DNA from: Buxus sempervirens
Taxonomy: Eukaryota; Streptophyta; Magnoliopsida; Buxales; Buxaceae
Assembly: GCA_947561395.2 (NCBI GenBank)
Contig: OX387195.1
Location: 2,989,828 to 3,053,827 of the forward strand
DNA: 64,000 nt
Direction: 5' to 3'
The notes under the pieces are model-generated. The model ran no database searches and was not told the origin of the DNA. It saw only the letters and a program-made list of their open reading frames with translations. This document shows, piece by piece, positions 12,814-25,031 of the stretch. The translations under genes were made by a program, and so were the position numbers. How positions within the stretch are numbered: position 1 is the stretch's first letter; every line of letters starts with the position of its first letter.

Positions 12814-13192
12814 TTAATTTGGCTCGCACATGCATTTCTTCTTCTGGCATTCACCCCCTTTGTCATACTTGGCGTTATGGCAACAAACAACACAAGGTCC
12901 ATCATGTCTGCATTTTCCTCTGAAGTAGGGACACTGCACCCATTTCTCCTTTGCAACTATGGGCCTCATCTCTTTTAACATGGCAAAGATAAGAATCAAA
13001 AAATTAGATTTTTTTTTGTTAGAATTAGTTGGGTATTTGAAGGGATGATGATATCTCTATGTGCATGTACATATTAAGCATAATATATGATTGCTATAAT
13101 TTTGTAATAAAGATGGTGAAGAGATTACCTGTAGCAATAAGAACCATGAGCAGGATCAAGGCAACCGAAAATAGGCGTCTATTGTGCTCCAT
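12814..13192 (-). CDS. Defensin-like gene 2 (gamma-thionin type, two exons)
   Basis: Exon 1 runs 13192-13129 and ends in a phase-1 GT donor (GTAATC). Exon 2 runs 12971-12814 after an AAAAG acceptor. The spliced precursor is 73 residues. The signal-peptide end reads ATEM-R-P-I-V-A, close to the ATEMGPMVAEA segment I know from plant gamma-thionin precursors. Cysteines are at 35, 42, 48, 51, 52, 63, 68 and 70. C48-x3-C52, C68-x-C70 and G61-x-C63 give the alpha-beta and gamma-core framework. The usual C-terminal cysteine is missing and an extra one (C51) is present, so the fourth disulfide must differ. Intron phase matches gene 1, and the two genes are tail to tail. The frame is intact. Confidence 0.82.
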
Positions 13193-13308
13193 TGACTCTG
13201 ATAGAGAAACAGATGATAGAACTCAAGAGGGGGGAGGGGATGGAGAGAGAGACACAAGGAGAAATAGCTAGCGTGGAATGCAGGAGAATAGTCCTACTAC
13301 CTTCGATG

Positions 13309-13317
13309 TTATAAAGA
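13309..13317 (-). promoter_or_regulatory. TATA box candidate of defensin-like gene 2
   Basis: The minus strand reads CTTTATAAC about 120 bp upstream of the ATG at 13192. The leader in between is pyrimidine-rich on the coding strand, as in gene 1. Confidence 0.45.
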
Positions 13318-13772
13318 CATGGTATTTGTCATGGACTCGGGATTAATGTATTTAGTATATGAACTTATTCTTCGCATTGTATTTGTCCAAGATGATCCAA
13401 TAGCCGCTCGGATTAAACTAAGCCTAGGCAAAAAAATTGGATGTATTTACAAAGAATCTTCAGTTTTGTCATATCTTACTCAAAGTTACTTGGCTTGCTC
13501 TAGTACATCGCATATTATTTCTTGTTTGGCACAAAACTTATTGGATTGATTAGGGGATATGGACGAGGTTCGGTGCATTCTACTAAGCTCTAATTTGGCT
13601 CCATATCAATCACAGAACTCAATTTCAATTATTCATCTTGCATACTCACACAAGGACGGGATCATAAAAAAGAGAAAGTATTATTGTAATTATCACCATC
13701 ATTGTTATCATCAACATCACTATCATTATTATTATTAGCAGAAATTAAGGGAATTGTTCGTTTCTTTACATT

Positions 13773-13984
13773 CAGTGGCGGAACCAGGACTCCAAATCTG
13801 AGGGGGCAAAAAAATTTTCCAATTAACACTTATACATGAAATATAGAAAATTCATGGGGATAGAGGGGCAAACCAAAAATTTTAGGGGGGGCAAAACATA
13901 AATTTCAATTAAAATATATACTTTTAATTAAAAATTTAAGGGGGGCAATTGCCCCCCCCTAGACAAAGCCTGGTTCCGCCACTG
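13773..13984. mobile_element. hAT-type MITE (212 bp) with perfect TSD
   Basis: Terminal inverted repeats are CAGTGGCGGAACCAGG and CCTGGTTCCGCCACTG. Perfect 8-bp target duplications TTTACATT flank it (13765-13772 and 13985-13992). The interior has poly-G and poly-C patches and no coding capacity. Confidence 0.95.
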
Positions 13985-14219
13985 TTTACATTTTTATATT
14001 TTGTTACATAAGAAGGGGAAAAGGATTTTGAAATATGGATACTAGAATCAAGGCTCACCTTACTTTTTTTTCATTCTTTTTTTGGTGTTGTTTCAACTAG
14101 AGTCGTGCACGTCATTTTTGTCAAAATTTCATTGGCACGCCGATGAGCCATTTTTGTTTCATTAATGTGCCATCAAACTGAAGGAAATTCAGAAATCCCA
14201 AAAATTCTAAACAAAATAA

Positions 14220-14360
14220 AAATTTTAATAATATATCTGTAAATATGTACATATATGCACACGTAGATACACACATGCATACATATTTACATATACATAT
14301 ATATATATTATAAATAAACCCACACACATATACATACACACATGTATGTATGCATGTATA
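14220..14360. repeat. Low-complexity CA/TA/CATG tract
   Basis: Alternating purine-pyrimidine sequence (ACATATATGCACACG type). Open frames across it are composition artefacts. Confidence 0.7.
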
Positions 14361-15544
14361 TATTTATGTATTTACGTAAAAAGGCACAATTTATTTGTGG
14401 TTGTTGGGTCAAAAACAGAATAAATCATGTCAAAGAATATTTAGTCATCTAACAAAACGTCGTTGGGGGTGGGGGGCGGCGCAATAGGGACGATAAATTT
14501 TTTTATCACTAGTAGTCGATTCGATTAAGGACAATTGGAGGTGGGAAATGTGTTTGTGCAGTGCAAAAGGTGTTTACTGGTTGTAATATACAACTGAAAA
14601 ATATCACATTAATGGTGGTACGCTATACCGCCGATAATAAGTCGGAGATTATTCCCTACCTAAGTTAAATACGTTAGGGGTGGTACAAAACAAACCAAGT
14701 GTTCAACATAATCCATCAAAAGATGTAGATGATTCATTAAGAATCCATTCAATACCCATGAAAGAAGTTATGTTTACAACAGAATAGAGATCAAAATACT
14801 ACATGAATGTCCATTTTATTTATTGTAAAATCAATGTGAACATGTGTTAGGGGTTTTGATGAACTTAACTTTGAGTGAGAGATGATTTGAAAGTCTTTAA
14901 GGTGCTCTTGGAAGCATTGACGATATTTGGAAGTTCCTTCTTTCCTTCAGTTGATTAGTGCAACAATTCAAGAGTTGTCTTTGAAACTTTGAGTGAGTTA
15001 GAGTAGTGAAATTGGGAAGTATTTGACAGCGTTTGAAAGGGATTAGAGGGGGTTTAGAGTTGTAGGAAGGAGTTGGTCCCCGCATCAGTATGAGAGTCCA
15101 ATGAAGAAAAAGAGAAGTCAGGTGCACATACAAATTCTTTATTATTTTATTTCATTTTTATGTTTTTATTTTATTTCTATTTGATTTTAAGATTTATTAT
15201 TTTTATATTAATATTTTTTTAACTTTTATTATTAATTTATAAAACTTTTATCATTAACTTAAACTTTAAGCAACTTAAAATATCTCATTAGATGTTTATC
15301 CCAAATTTGCCACGTGCACAACCATTTTGCTATTCCCTATCCCCCTCCACCATGTTGTAAAGAGTTGGAATAAGACTTGATTGCTACTTTACTTTCATCA
15401 TTCGGGTATGCCAGGAAGGATGGTAAAATCACCTGCTCACGTGCTCGAATAGGTGAGTATCAACCTCCTCCACTTAGGGCTCAAATCAAAATTGAGAACC
15501 CTTCCTTAATGTTAAAAAATGAAACCAGACAAAGAGACGGTCAT
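14361..15544. other. No gene recognised
   Basis: AT-rich intergenic sequence. An open frame on the minus strand near 14897-15133 has no recognisable domain. Confidence 0.5.
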
Positions 15545-15910
15545 GTGGTCGCTGAGCTGTAGCGGCTGATTGCAGAATCAATCAGATTCTACTATAGCGG
15601 TTGATTGCAAAGTTAAAAAAAAATGAATGAAGGATTGATTGCAGAATCAATGAAAGGTTAGAAATCAGATTCTACTAGAATCCGGCTTTTAGATTATGGA
15701 ATCGGATTCTACTAGAATCAACCAAATACAGCTTTTAGATTATGGAATTGGATTCTGCTAGAATCCAGATTTTATAATGCCCCCTAAGTTCTCTTCTCCG
15801 ATTCCATAAGTTCTCTTCCCCGATTCCATAAGTTCTCTTCCATAAGCAGAATCCGATTCCATAATGCCCATCAAATGCCTCCTAAGTTCTCTTCTCTTTT
15901 TTGGTTTTGG
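15545..15910. repeat. Dyad-rich repeat region (GATTCTACTAGAATC and 22-mers)
   Basis: GATTCTACTAGAATC-type palindromes and TTTTAGATTATGGAAT occur two or three times within 15545-15770. Three copies of a 22-mer built on AAGTTCTCTTC and CGATTCCATA follow at 15785-15850. It resembles a nested or decayed MITE, but the ends are unclear. Confidence 0.6.
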
Positions 15911-16377
15911 ATCCACCAACCTAGACCATTTGAGGTCTGAAGGCCTCCAAGGTAGCATAATGACTTATGCACCAAATCATGGTTGCCAAATTGGCTCGAA
16001 AATGTCTGAGAAGAGATTCACTAAAAGGCAACACATGAGCAGTACAACGGTGGACGTCCAAGGCCCATTACACTGCCTTAGATGATCCGAGGTAGGCCAT
16101 ACTGGTGTATGGGTTGACCAAGGGTTTGATTCCAGCACCCGAGAAAACAAGAAATAAAATAAATAAAAATTGGAAAGCCATCGGTCGGTACGTTAGAGCA
16201 GCTGGAAGGAAATTGTCTGTCGCCGCTCGGATACATCAGCCATGCCCAAATAAAATGAATTAGGGTTCATGACTCGAATTCCCGGGCCCACTTGTGCATA
16301 TTTCTAAACGAGGGCTATGGGCTACTTTGCCTTGGCCAAAATTAGATTATTTATAAAATAAACTAGGGACTAAAGAC

Positions 16378-16799
16378 TAGAGCTGGCAACGGGTCGTGTA
16401 GTGTCGGGTTCGGGTCGGGTCATAATCGAGTTTGTGGTTAATCAATTCGGGTTCGGGTTGGAAAACCCCCAACCTGCCAATAAACGGGTTCAACCCGCCA
16501 ATCCGTTTATTATTATATTTTTTTTCAAAAAATATGATTAAAATAGGGTTGAGGGGTTAATTAGATCGGGTTGTACCGGGTTTGGGTCAAGTTGGGGGTT
16601 AATCAGGTCGGGACGGGACACTTTTGTCACTATTTTTTTTTAATCAGGTTACCCGTCAAGTTGCCAGGTCATAATCGAGTTGACCCGATTACTGGCGGGT
16701 TGGGGGAAACCCCAACCCAATTAATAAACGGGTCAACCCAAACCCGTTTAACTCGGTTCTGGTTGACCCGTCAGGTCGGTTCACATTTTGCCAGCTCTA
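16378..16799. mobile_element. hAT-type MITE (422 bp) with perfect TSD
   Basis: The ends are TAGAGCTGGCAA and TTGCCAGCTCTA. Perfect 8-bp target duplications CTAAAGAC lie at 16370-16377 and 16800-16807. The interior is made of GGGTCGGG and GGGTTCGGG words with a complementary CCCGAACCC-rich half, so the element can fold back on itself. Confidence 0.93.
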
Positions 16800-17129
16800 C
16801 TAAAGACCCAAATCCTTTGACCCTCATGTGATTGTCAATGACGTTGTGCGAACATTGGCAAGTACTACCAATTTCAGAAATTAATATGCATTTTTTTACT
16901 TGATTAGTTGATAAAGTGAAGGATTTGATTCGTGTGTTGGTGATTTTCTATTTGGGTTGTGAAGTTTTAGAATTTATCTTATGATCCGGAAAGATTTTGA
17001 CAAGTATAAACTTTTGACAATGATTTTACTTAAAAATTTTCATTGATTCTAATGGTAGAAATATTTATCTTCCTGATTTATTGATATTAGAATTGTTTGA
17101 CATGATTTAGGGTGTTATTGCATGTTTTC

Positions 17130-17470
17130 GAATGAACTCAGAGAGTTGGAATTGTGCTTTTGTAGACATGGGGTGCATGCAACGGGATCATGACAAGTTA
17201 TGGAGTCACCACTTTCTGTAAAGGTGCAAGTAGACACTTGGATTAATTTGATTTGATCTACAATCAGAGATTCGGGTAAGAAACCAAATTGTGAATCAGG
17301 CGAGTCTGTAGACATCCCGATTCACCCCATCCTAAGACGGGTTCCCTTGGTCACCCGGTTTAGACACATCGATTAAACTCGACTCACTTTAATCTCAATC
17401 AGCATCTCATTTTGAGCTTATGTGGGTCTTTACTGGGTCTAGCCCATTTTGTTCATTGTTATAAACTCAA
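17130..17470 (-). mobile_element. Family-S LTR-like fragment
   Basis: TGGAGTCACCACTTTCTG, then GTGCAAGTAGACAC and GACATCCCGATTCACCCC, run parallel to the conserved left-end block of the LTRs at 39150, 44517 and 52768. Both ends have decayed. Confidence 0.6.
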
Positions 17471-17479
17471 TAATCCAAA

Positions 17480-18690
17480 GATGAAAGCAACCTAAGTAAA
17501 ATAAAATATTCATGAGTTAAAGCATGGCAACCTAATGATAATATAAAAGTTACAGAAGAAAAGACCCTAGCAGTCTTGCACAAAATAATGAGGAAAGATT
17601 TGAGTGGAAAATGGGGTTTTCAGCCGTTGTTTTGCAATTTAAATTTAAACAAAATTTCACGAAACATCAGTGTAAAGTATTTCTACAAATAATTTGGACT
17701 AAAGTAATTTGATTTCATATCTTTTGTAAATATTAGCAGAGTACTTCACATGGCATGAATTGCAAGAATTGCAAAAAGACAACTAAACATCTCAATATTT
17801 GTTTTCACGAAGTGAAATAAGGAAATGGAGAAAAATGAATATCATGAAAATGATTCGTTGGTCTCATTATGCAAGCTTCCTAATGATGACAGCCCCCTGC
17901 CATCCACGTTCAAAGGATCTGAATGATTAAACATGTTTCAATTGCATTTTATTAAGGGAAAATTGTTTTTTAATGATACTTTATGAGAATAATTCAGATT
18001 CAGTCACCAACTTTGTCGAAATTGACTTTTAATGATACTTTTTCAAAACAATTAGAAACAAGTAGCGATTTACTGTTGACAGACGAGAATGCCCTTTTAG
18101 ACTTTCACTTACCCATTTTGCCCTTATTGACGTTTACCTAAATGCCCTTCTCTTAAACCCTGCAGATTTTACCTTCTTTCTCTTCAAGCTTTCGTCGTCA
18201 AGCATCAAAACCGTGTCACAAACCTTCTTCCTCAAGCTTTGGAGTCATTCGTTCTCAATCTAGAGTGCGAAATCGAGTAAGGGGAAAAACTTCTTCAAGA
18301 TTTCGATTTGTCTGTTGTCAATCCTGAGCGCCAAATATCCAGTCGTGTTCATCCCAAAACCAATCGTTTTCAACTTTCGTTGAGTGCCGAAATCAATCCC
18401 AATCTTCTTCTTCAAAGTTCAGTTGATAAATTTTCAACCTCAATTGAGCGCCAAAACCAGTGCTATTGCTCTTTGTCACTGATTGAATCTTCTTCAAGCG
18501 TCGTTATTTTGAGCGCCCTAAACCTTCAACTTCGTTTTCAAAACCTTCAATGTCGTTTTCAAACGTTGTTATTTTGAGCATGGAATAACTTTCGTGGCTG
18601 ATTGAATCGCTTTCTTCAAGCGTCGCTAACATCTCCTGCACGCTTCACACCTGTTCGCCAAAGAAGGTGCGACTGATCGAAGGTAAATTA
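17480..18690. other. No gene recognised
   Basis: An 89-codon open frame at 18308-18577 is repetitive (CTTCAAGCG and GAGCGCCAAA words) and has no known domain, so it is not called a gene. Confidence 0.5.
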
Positions 18691-18872
18691 ATTTTTTCTT
18701 AAGAAATTGCCAATGTCATTTGTTGTTTTCACACCTTAAGTGCTTAATGTTGATGGATAATGTACCCTTCCAAGGTGGTGAGTGTTAACAACAATGGATG
18801 CAAGGTGTTTAAACATATTATTATCCATTCCAAAACATTCCAGAAATTGAACTAAACATGCTCCAGTACCAA
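18691..18872 (-). mobile_element. Copia internal fragment with primer-binding site
   Basis: Directly left of the copia LTR the minus strand reads TTGGTACTGGAGC, a tRNA-Met-like primer-binding site, next to the LTR end TTTCTAACA. The adjoining sequence carries a short open stretch (FGMDNNMFKHLA) of the kind seen at the start of copia gag. The remainder of the element is not visible to the left. Confidence 0.55.
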
Positions 18873-19593
18873 TGTTAGAAATAATACAACGGAAGCAAAG
18901 GATCAAAATCTCTTGTTTTTCCAAGGAGTTCGATTCACTGGTCGGGAGAAGATTTCATGTAACGCCCTATACCCGGGTCAATGCAAAACCAGCACTCAAC
19001 TCGAATCCGAAGTGCTATGGGCCCAAAGCTTCTAAATACCAGACAATTAAATTCAATTCATTTAATAAATAATATCAGAGTGCAGAAGTCTTATCATTAA
19101 AAAAAACCAATAATAAGCATGGATTAAAGTCATCCAAACCATCTCATAAAAATGTAACTCAAGTTTGGTAAAACAGGTTCTGTAATGCCCCGAATCAGGG
19201 TCATTTTTTTTTTTTGACTCGGATCAAGGCATTAACTTGTAGTACATCACAATCAACTCAAAAGATAAGACTAAAAGATCTAAGAGTTATCAAAGTGCTA
19301 GAAAGTTTAATTTATTCATTAGAATCTGATTCTTACTATTACATCAAATATTCAAATAAAAGACAACTACAATTTAACTAACTCTCAAACTTTACTAGAT
19401 CTTCTACTATTATTCTAAGAAAATAAAAACACCTATATCAATATCTTACTCTTGTTTTCTGGATATTCTACACTGCAAGCCCACTATCAAACTAACCCAA
19501 GGCATCCTCTCCAAGATCACCTGAAAACAAAACATTTAAAGCAAGAATGAGATATAAAATCTCAGTAAGTAGCAACATGCATGAAAGAAAACA

Positions 19594-19594
<1 letters not shown>

Positions 19595-19632
<38 letters not shown>
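19595..19632. repeat. (TA)n microsatellite
   Basis: Nineteen TA dinucleotides within LTR B. Confidence 0.9.
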
Positions 19633-19637
<5 letters not shown>

Positions 19638-19949
19638 CATTTACAAACCTTTCATGAATTGCAAAACAATATAACAAGTATCGCTAAATCAAGAAGACAA
19701 ATTCGTATAAATCAAATCTACAATTTTCCCTAAATTAATACAAATAGTTTTCCCAAAACAATTCATCATATTAATCATGTCATTTTAATATTTTTTTCAA
19801 AAACCCTTCTTTTCAAAACATAGCTAAACCGATCAATCAATCTCTTTCTTTTTAAAAGAAAACCAATCATATATAATTAGTAATCAATCTTAACATCCGA
19901 TAGTAACATTCTCCCATGTAAAATGCAATCATGTAGTAATCACATTTCC

Positions 19950-20470
19950 CCCTCATGAGGTCTCTCCCGCAAGAGTTAACACATCTTAGTCGTTGGTGGT
20001 AACACACACATCTCCCCTGTAGGATGCAACCACATTGTGATTACATCTCCTCCACAGGAGGTAACCCATATCTCCCACAGGAGATCACATAACTCCCCTG
20101 TGGGATGCAATCCAATCTGGATTACATCTCTCCCAACATGAGGTTACATCTCACCTGCAGGTGGTCACATATCTCCCCTGTGGGATGCAATCCAAACTGG
20201 ACTACATCTCCCCCAACAGGAGGTCACATATCACTCGCAGGTAGTCACATATCTCCCCTGTGGGATGCAATCCAATCTGGATTACATCTCCCCCAACAGG
20301 AGGTCACATCTCACCCGCAGGTGGTCACATATCTCCCATGTAGGATGCAATCTAATCTGGATTACATCTTCCCCAAAAGGAGGTCACATATCTCCCCTGT
20401 GGGATGCAATCCAATCTGGATTACATCTCTCCCAACAGGAGGTCACATATCTCATCCGCAGATGGTAAAC
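19950..20470. repeat. 80-bp tandem array built of mini-hairpins
   Basis: Three 80-bp units (20091-20170, 20171-20250, 20251-20330) are followed by two 59-bp units (20331-20389, 20390-20448). Each unit is a chain of short dyads: TCCC-ctg-TGGGA, AATCC-aatct-GGATT, CTCC-ccaaca-GGAG and CACCTG-CAGGTG, joined by ACAT. Upstream (20040-20090) are CCTCC-aca-GGAGG and TCTCC-caca-GGAGA. There is no coding capacity. Confidence 0.9.
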
Positions 20471-20849
20471 AAATCTCACAATCCAAATCTCATATATTAA
20501 ACAGTTTGTTCATGATCAATCGATAATCCAAAATCTTTTGCCAATACTAATTAGATTTCTAATGTGAAGTTCTTCTAAAGTTCAGAAATCAAGATACTTT
20601 AAAATATACTTTTGCTGAGTAATAATTTTCCAAATCAAATCAAATCAGATTTCTAAATAACCCAAAATCCCATTTTATTTTCAAGTCAAACAACCATTTG
20701 CAAAACAAACCTAAATTATTCTTTAATTTGGTTTAAATACAAAAATCATTTAAAACAGTTGCAAACACCGTAAATAAATTGATTCAGATATTTAAAATCA
20801 TTTTATTTTGGAACAGTGTGTAAATCTGTGAAAAATCAGGATTTTATAG

Positions 20850-21120
20850 TGGTCGCTCACCCTAGGTCGCTCAGGCAACCTAGCTAGGCGATAGAACAAA
20901 TTAATCGGTCTTTTTCAATCCAACGGCCGCTCAAGTGGGCACCTAGGCGACCCCGTAGGCGACCTACCCTGAAAATTCTTGTTTGCACGGTCGCTTAGCC
21001 CATCACTGAGGCGATCGGCTGGGCGACCTAATTTCCATTATTTTTAAGTAATACGCGACCACGATCGCTTAAGCAATCATGCTGAGCGTTCAAGTATAAG
21101 CGGCTAATCCGACGATCAAA
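20850..21120. repeat. GC-rich dyad cluster in LTR B
   Basis: Several GGTCGCTCA...AGGCGACC pairs in AT-rich surroundings, at a position like the clusters in A, D and F. Confidence 0.7.
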
Positions 21121-23223
21121 CTCTGGTTTTTATGCATCAAAAGATCAAACTAACTCCTCAAATCACTTCTAAATCATGTATTTTCAACCTCTAAACACGT
21201 TAGATCATTCCAAATACATCTAAACATAGGTTTCCAATAAATCTAAATCAAACCTAAGGAAACTTAAACATGCTGCTCGACAGTATTCATAAACCACATG
21301 TAAGATCAATCAAACCCACGAAATCTATTGTATAAAATACATGTTCTAATATCTCAAATCATCATATATTAATTCCAGATCAAACTCAAATGATTAAACT
21401 CGAAATCATGCAACGATAAAACAAAACGAGGTGTTACTACTTGCCTCAAAACGCAAAACCTTCTCTTTAAATTACCACCGAGATTTTGCTACTATCGCAC
21501 TCCTTTAGAGACCTCATAACACCATCTTCACCGTTCAGATTAAAGTCCTACCAGTCGTGAACAAACCCTCCAAATTTGAGGTCGATCCAATGGCTAGATC
21601 TCTATAAATCGTCGTTCAAAGTTTGCTGGTCGGACTTCTCTGCAACTCCTCTTTTCTCTAAAATTCCCAAACGTGAGAGCCTTCCTTTCTCCTCCTTTCC
21701 CTCTACATGATTTGATTAAAGAAACCCTAACTCCTCCTTAAAGCTTCCCTTTTATAGGCTCACCCAACATAGAAGTCTTAATAGGTTTAGGGAACTTTCT
21801 AACTAATCCCACTTGGTTTCCTAATCTCACTTCACTACAAGAAAATACCATTTTTTGCGGCATCCTAATGTTGCCACCAATAATAGATGAGCCGCCGCTA
21901 AAAAGATTTTGCGGCAATCAGTGCTTGTCACAAAAAATGCCGTTGAGAATACTATTTGCGGCAACATAAGCGACGATTGCCACTAATATTAAGATTTTTA
22001 GCGGCAAACATTGTTGTCGCCAAAGCTTCGTAACTGCAAGTTCACATTTGAATATTTGCGACGAAGACATTTGAATTCGCGATGAAGTAAGGCCGCCGCT
22101 AATAGTTACTAAAAAACTTTTGGCGACGAAGGCAACCGTCGCAAAAGTTGCCACTAAAAATTAGTACTTTGGATGACATTAAATTTGCAACGGATTAAGG
22201 CTGCCGCTAAAAATGCAAAGTATTGTGCCCAAATAATCTTTTTTTTTCTTGGTAATTACAAACATAACCTGATTTACAATACATGAAATTGCTTTGCCAT
22301 ATAAACATACAAGCTCATTTGCTATAAGTAATAAAAAGAGAATTGTAAAGCATAACTTGAGATGGTTAAAACATCCAAAGAAATAATTTTATTAAGAAAA
22401 TCACACGGAACACTCAAATTACTTGTTTTCAACCTAAAAGAAATTAAAATCTCTCAAAATTATAAACTTTAAGTGCACAGTTAAACAAATTTCAATGTCT
22501 CTAAACCGTATACATTCTAATTGTTTACACAAATAGTACTGTTTGTTCTCGCCAAGAGCTCCCCTACACTTGTATTGCTAAAGCCAAAAGCCTACAAAAT
22601 AAAAACAAAAGACAAAATATAGTTTAGTTGCTTGATAAAACTTCAAATAAATTTCTGCCAAAAAAACTTTTGAGTTTGATCTCAACAAGAAATGAGTGAT
22701 GCAGTCAATTTGTATTCAATTGTTAGCTAGGTTGGGGTTATTTTTAGCTAGGAGTAACCCATTAAATTCAAAAAAATGGACAGAATGATTTATCTATTCT
22801 AAATATAAATTCCCATTAAGAGAGATTGCCAAAGTACCCATAGAGACTTGGGGATCAAAACAAAAGGAACAATCCTTTACTTTATTCAGCTTTCAAGTTG
22901 CTTGACATTTTTGTTCCTTTTTTTTATTAAGCTTCTGTTAACATCACTTGCCAATTTCTCGAGTTCCTATTTTCTGGTTTAGGACAACATGGTATTTGAG
23001 AAGGCATGAATGAATCCAAACCATATACAGAAACTAAATCCTGCTATCAACTTAAAATAAAGCTAAGATATTTAAAAGTAGAAAAAAATGTTAAACAAAT
23101 AACTAGGAAAAGAAAATGCTGTTTTATACCTCCAAGACTTCATGAATATGGGATTTTCTAGTTTTTGACTACTTGGATATGAAAGAAACCTCCAAGTAAA
23201 ACAGCCCATTCAAGTACAGATTT

Positions 23224-23410
23224 AGGCCAGACAGTGTACTCAAGGTTACAGTCCACGGTGATAACCTATATAGTCCAGTCTTCTCCACCACCCCCCCAAA
23301 TCCAGCCCTTAGGCCAGACAGTGCACTCAAGGTTACAGTCCACGGTGATAACCTATATAGTCCAGTCTCCTCCACCACCACCACCCCCCCCCCCCCCCCC
23401 CCCCACCCCT
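23224..23410 (+). repeat. Tandem duplication and poly-C run inside the CACTA element
   Basis: TTAGGCCAGACAGTG and CACGGTGATAACCTATATAG occur twice in the same order (about 23221 and 23309). The second copy is followed by 21 C at 23384-23404. Confidence 0.8.
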
Positions 23411-24056
23411 CTCTTGTTCTATAGGAAAAAGGGAAAAAATGTTCAGTTCCCATGGAACTAAACGGTATACACTGGTAAGCAATAGCTGCTAACCCTTTGG
23501 CTTTTTGAGTTAAGTGTGCCATGGAACCACGAGCATCATGCTCTAATACTGGAGTAAACAAGACTCAACAATCTCCCAACTATGCTAAACAAAGTGGAAT
23601 GAACCCCCATCACATCCAGTTCACGTAAAATCCACAGCAAAACAAAATTCTAACTCCCAACACTTGGATATCTATGTAAGAATAGGAAATATTTGGTTAG
23701 ACTACAACTAAATTAAAATTCCACCAAGGATATATTTGGATCCGAAGAATTCAACAGTAGGTATTGGAATTGATAATTGTGGAATTAATTCTATTTCTAG
23801 CATCTAGATGGCCAGTTAGCACAAGCATTGGAATTCACATAGGGTGTGCTTGTTTTGATGGAATCTATAGAAACCAACTGTAGTCAGAACTAGTCATTAC
23901 CTACCTTATGAATGCATCATTAGTTATCTTGATCCCTTGATATTTGTTGTTGGTTCTCAGGATATTTGGATTGAAGGTTGCTCCCAACATCCTGCATATG
24001 CTTGTAATTAGTGATGCTTTAAATTGGGTTTTGAAACATGAAAAATACAAAAACGA

Positions 24057-24560
24057 CTACTTATCATGCCTTACTTGCCTTGTAAAGTGATGTTCAAGCA
24101 TTTTCTCCATGGCAGCTAGTTTATCTTTCATGGTAGTTGCTTCCTCTTGCAACCTCTCCATTTCTGAATTCCTATATGAGGCTCTAGAGCTGCTTGAAGT
24201 CGACCCCCATATTTGAGTGGGGGTAACACTCATGCCAGAACAACGTACCCATCCATGCCTTTCACGTCCCTTCACTCTAGCATAGATATCGTTTGGGCCA
24301 ATACAGTCTTCATAATTCTCAGGTGCTTGCTCTTGGATCTCATCCATTTCATGCTGTAAAATCATCAATATAAATTAAAAATTAATTTACTAGTTTTACT
24401 CAATTGATAAAATTTTAAACCTATGGTATTATCTACAACTTACTATCTTCACAGCAGCCATTGCATCAACTGGTGTGCCATCTTTATGTCGATGTGTCTT
24501 CACAAAGATGTCCTTCCGAGAAGATGGAACATTGCTAGGGTCATAGCAATTGGGTCATAG
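24057..24560 (-). pseudogene. CACTA ORF1-like (Ptta/En/Spm family) C-terminal exons
   Basis: An upstream exon (about 24560-24444) reads KDIFVKTHRHKDGTPVDAMA and ends in a GTAAGT donor. After an ACAG acceptor the next exon (24353-24057) continues with GRERHGWVRCSGMSVTPTQI and a coiled-coil-like tail, EMERLQEEATTMKDKLAAME. This is the C-terminal pattern of plant En/Spm ORF1 (TNPA-side) proteins that bind element ends. The N-terminal part was not located, so function is doubtful. Confidence 0.7.
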
Positions 24561-24668
24561 ACTTGTTACTCCATGAATTTAAGCACTTTATATGAAAAAG
24601 CATCAAAATAAATGACAACACAGTCTGCGTCTTACACCCTGGGTATAATTCTTGCTCATATTCATTCA

Positions 24669-25031
24669 TTAATTTGGAGAAGTTATTATTATTTTCATTG
24701 TGCTAGTGTTCAGGTTCTTGCTCTTCCAAGTTTTGGTTCCCCACACCACCTGACTCTTCATTCGAGTTTTGATTTCCAAAACCACTTGGCAATGCATGCA
24801 AGTTCTGATTCCTAAAATATCATGTACTAAGTCTCTAATACCATCATCTCTTGTCAAACTAGGCTCATTATTCCCCAAATTGGTAGTAGATGCTACTAAC
24901 TGTAAAATATCTTCTCCATGATGATACCATGTCGTATAATTTTTAGCAAATCCAAGCCTCAAAATGTGGTCTTCTACTGTATTTCGATGATGCCATAACA
25001 CATTATTGCACTTGGGATACTGACACTTCAA
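24669..25031 (-). pseudogene. CACTA transposase-associated domain fragment
   Basis: The minus-strand frame begins KCQYPKCNNVLWHHRNTVED and continues HILRLGFAKNYTTWYHHGED. The CxxxxC, VxxHxxxxGF and YxxWxxHGE pattern is that of the transposase-associated domain at the N-terminus of plant TNP2-type proteins. The large DDE domain that should follow is absent. Confidence 0.75.

Noticed and set aside
18308-18577. Possible 89-residue protein
   Set aside because: No domain, repetitive composition, no convincing promoter or splice context.
20091-20470. CRISPR-like appearance of regular repeats
   Set aside because: The 80-bp units are repeated in full with no unique spacers, in a plant LTR.
20105-20500. 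131-codon open frame
   Set aside because: It follows the tandem DNA repeat and is present only because the period keeps the frame open for a few units.
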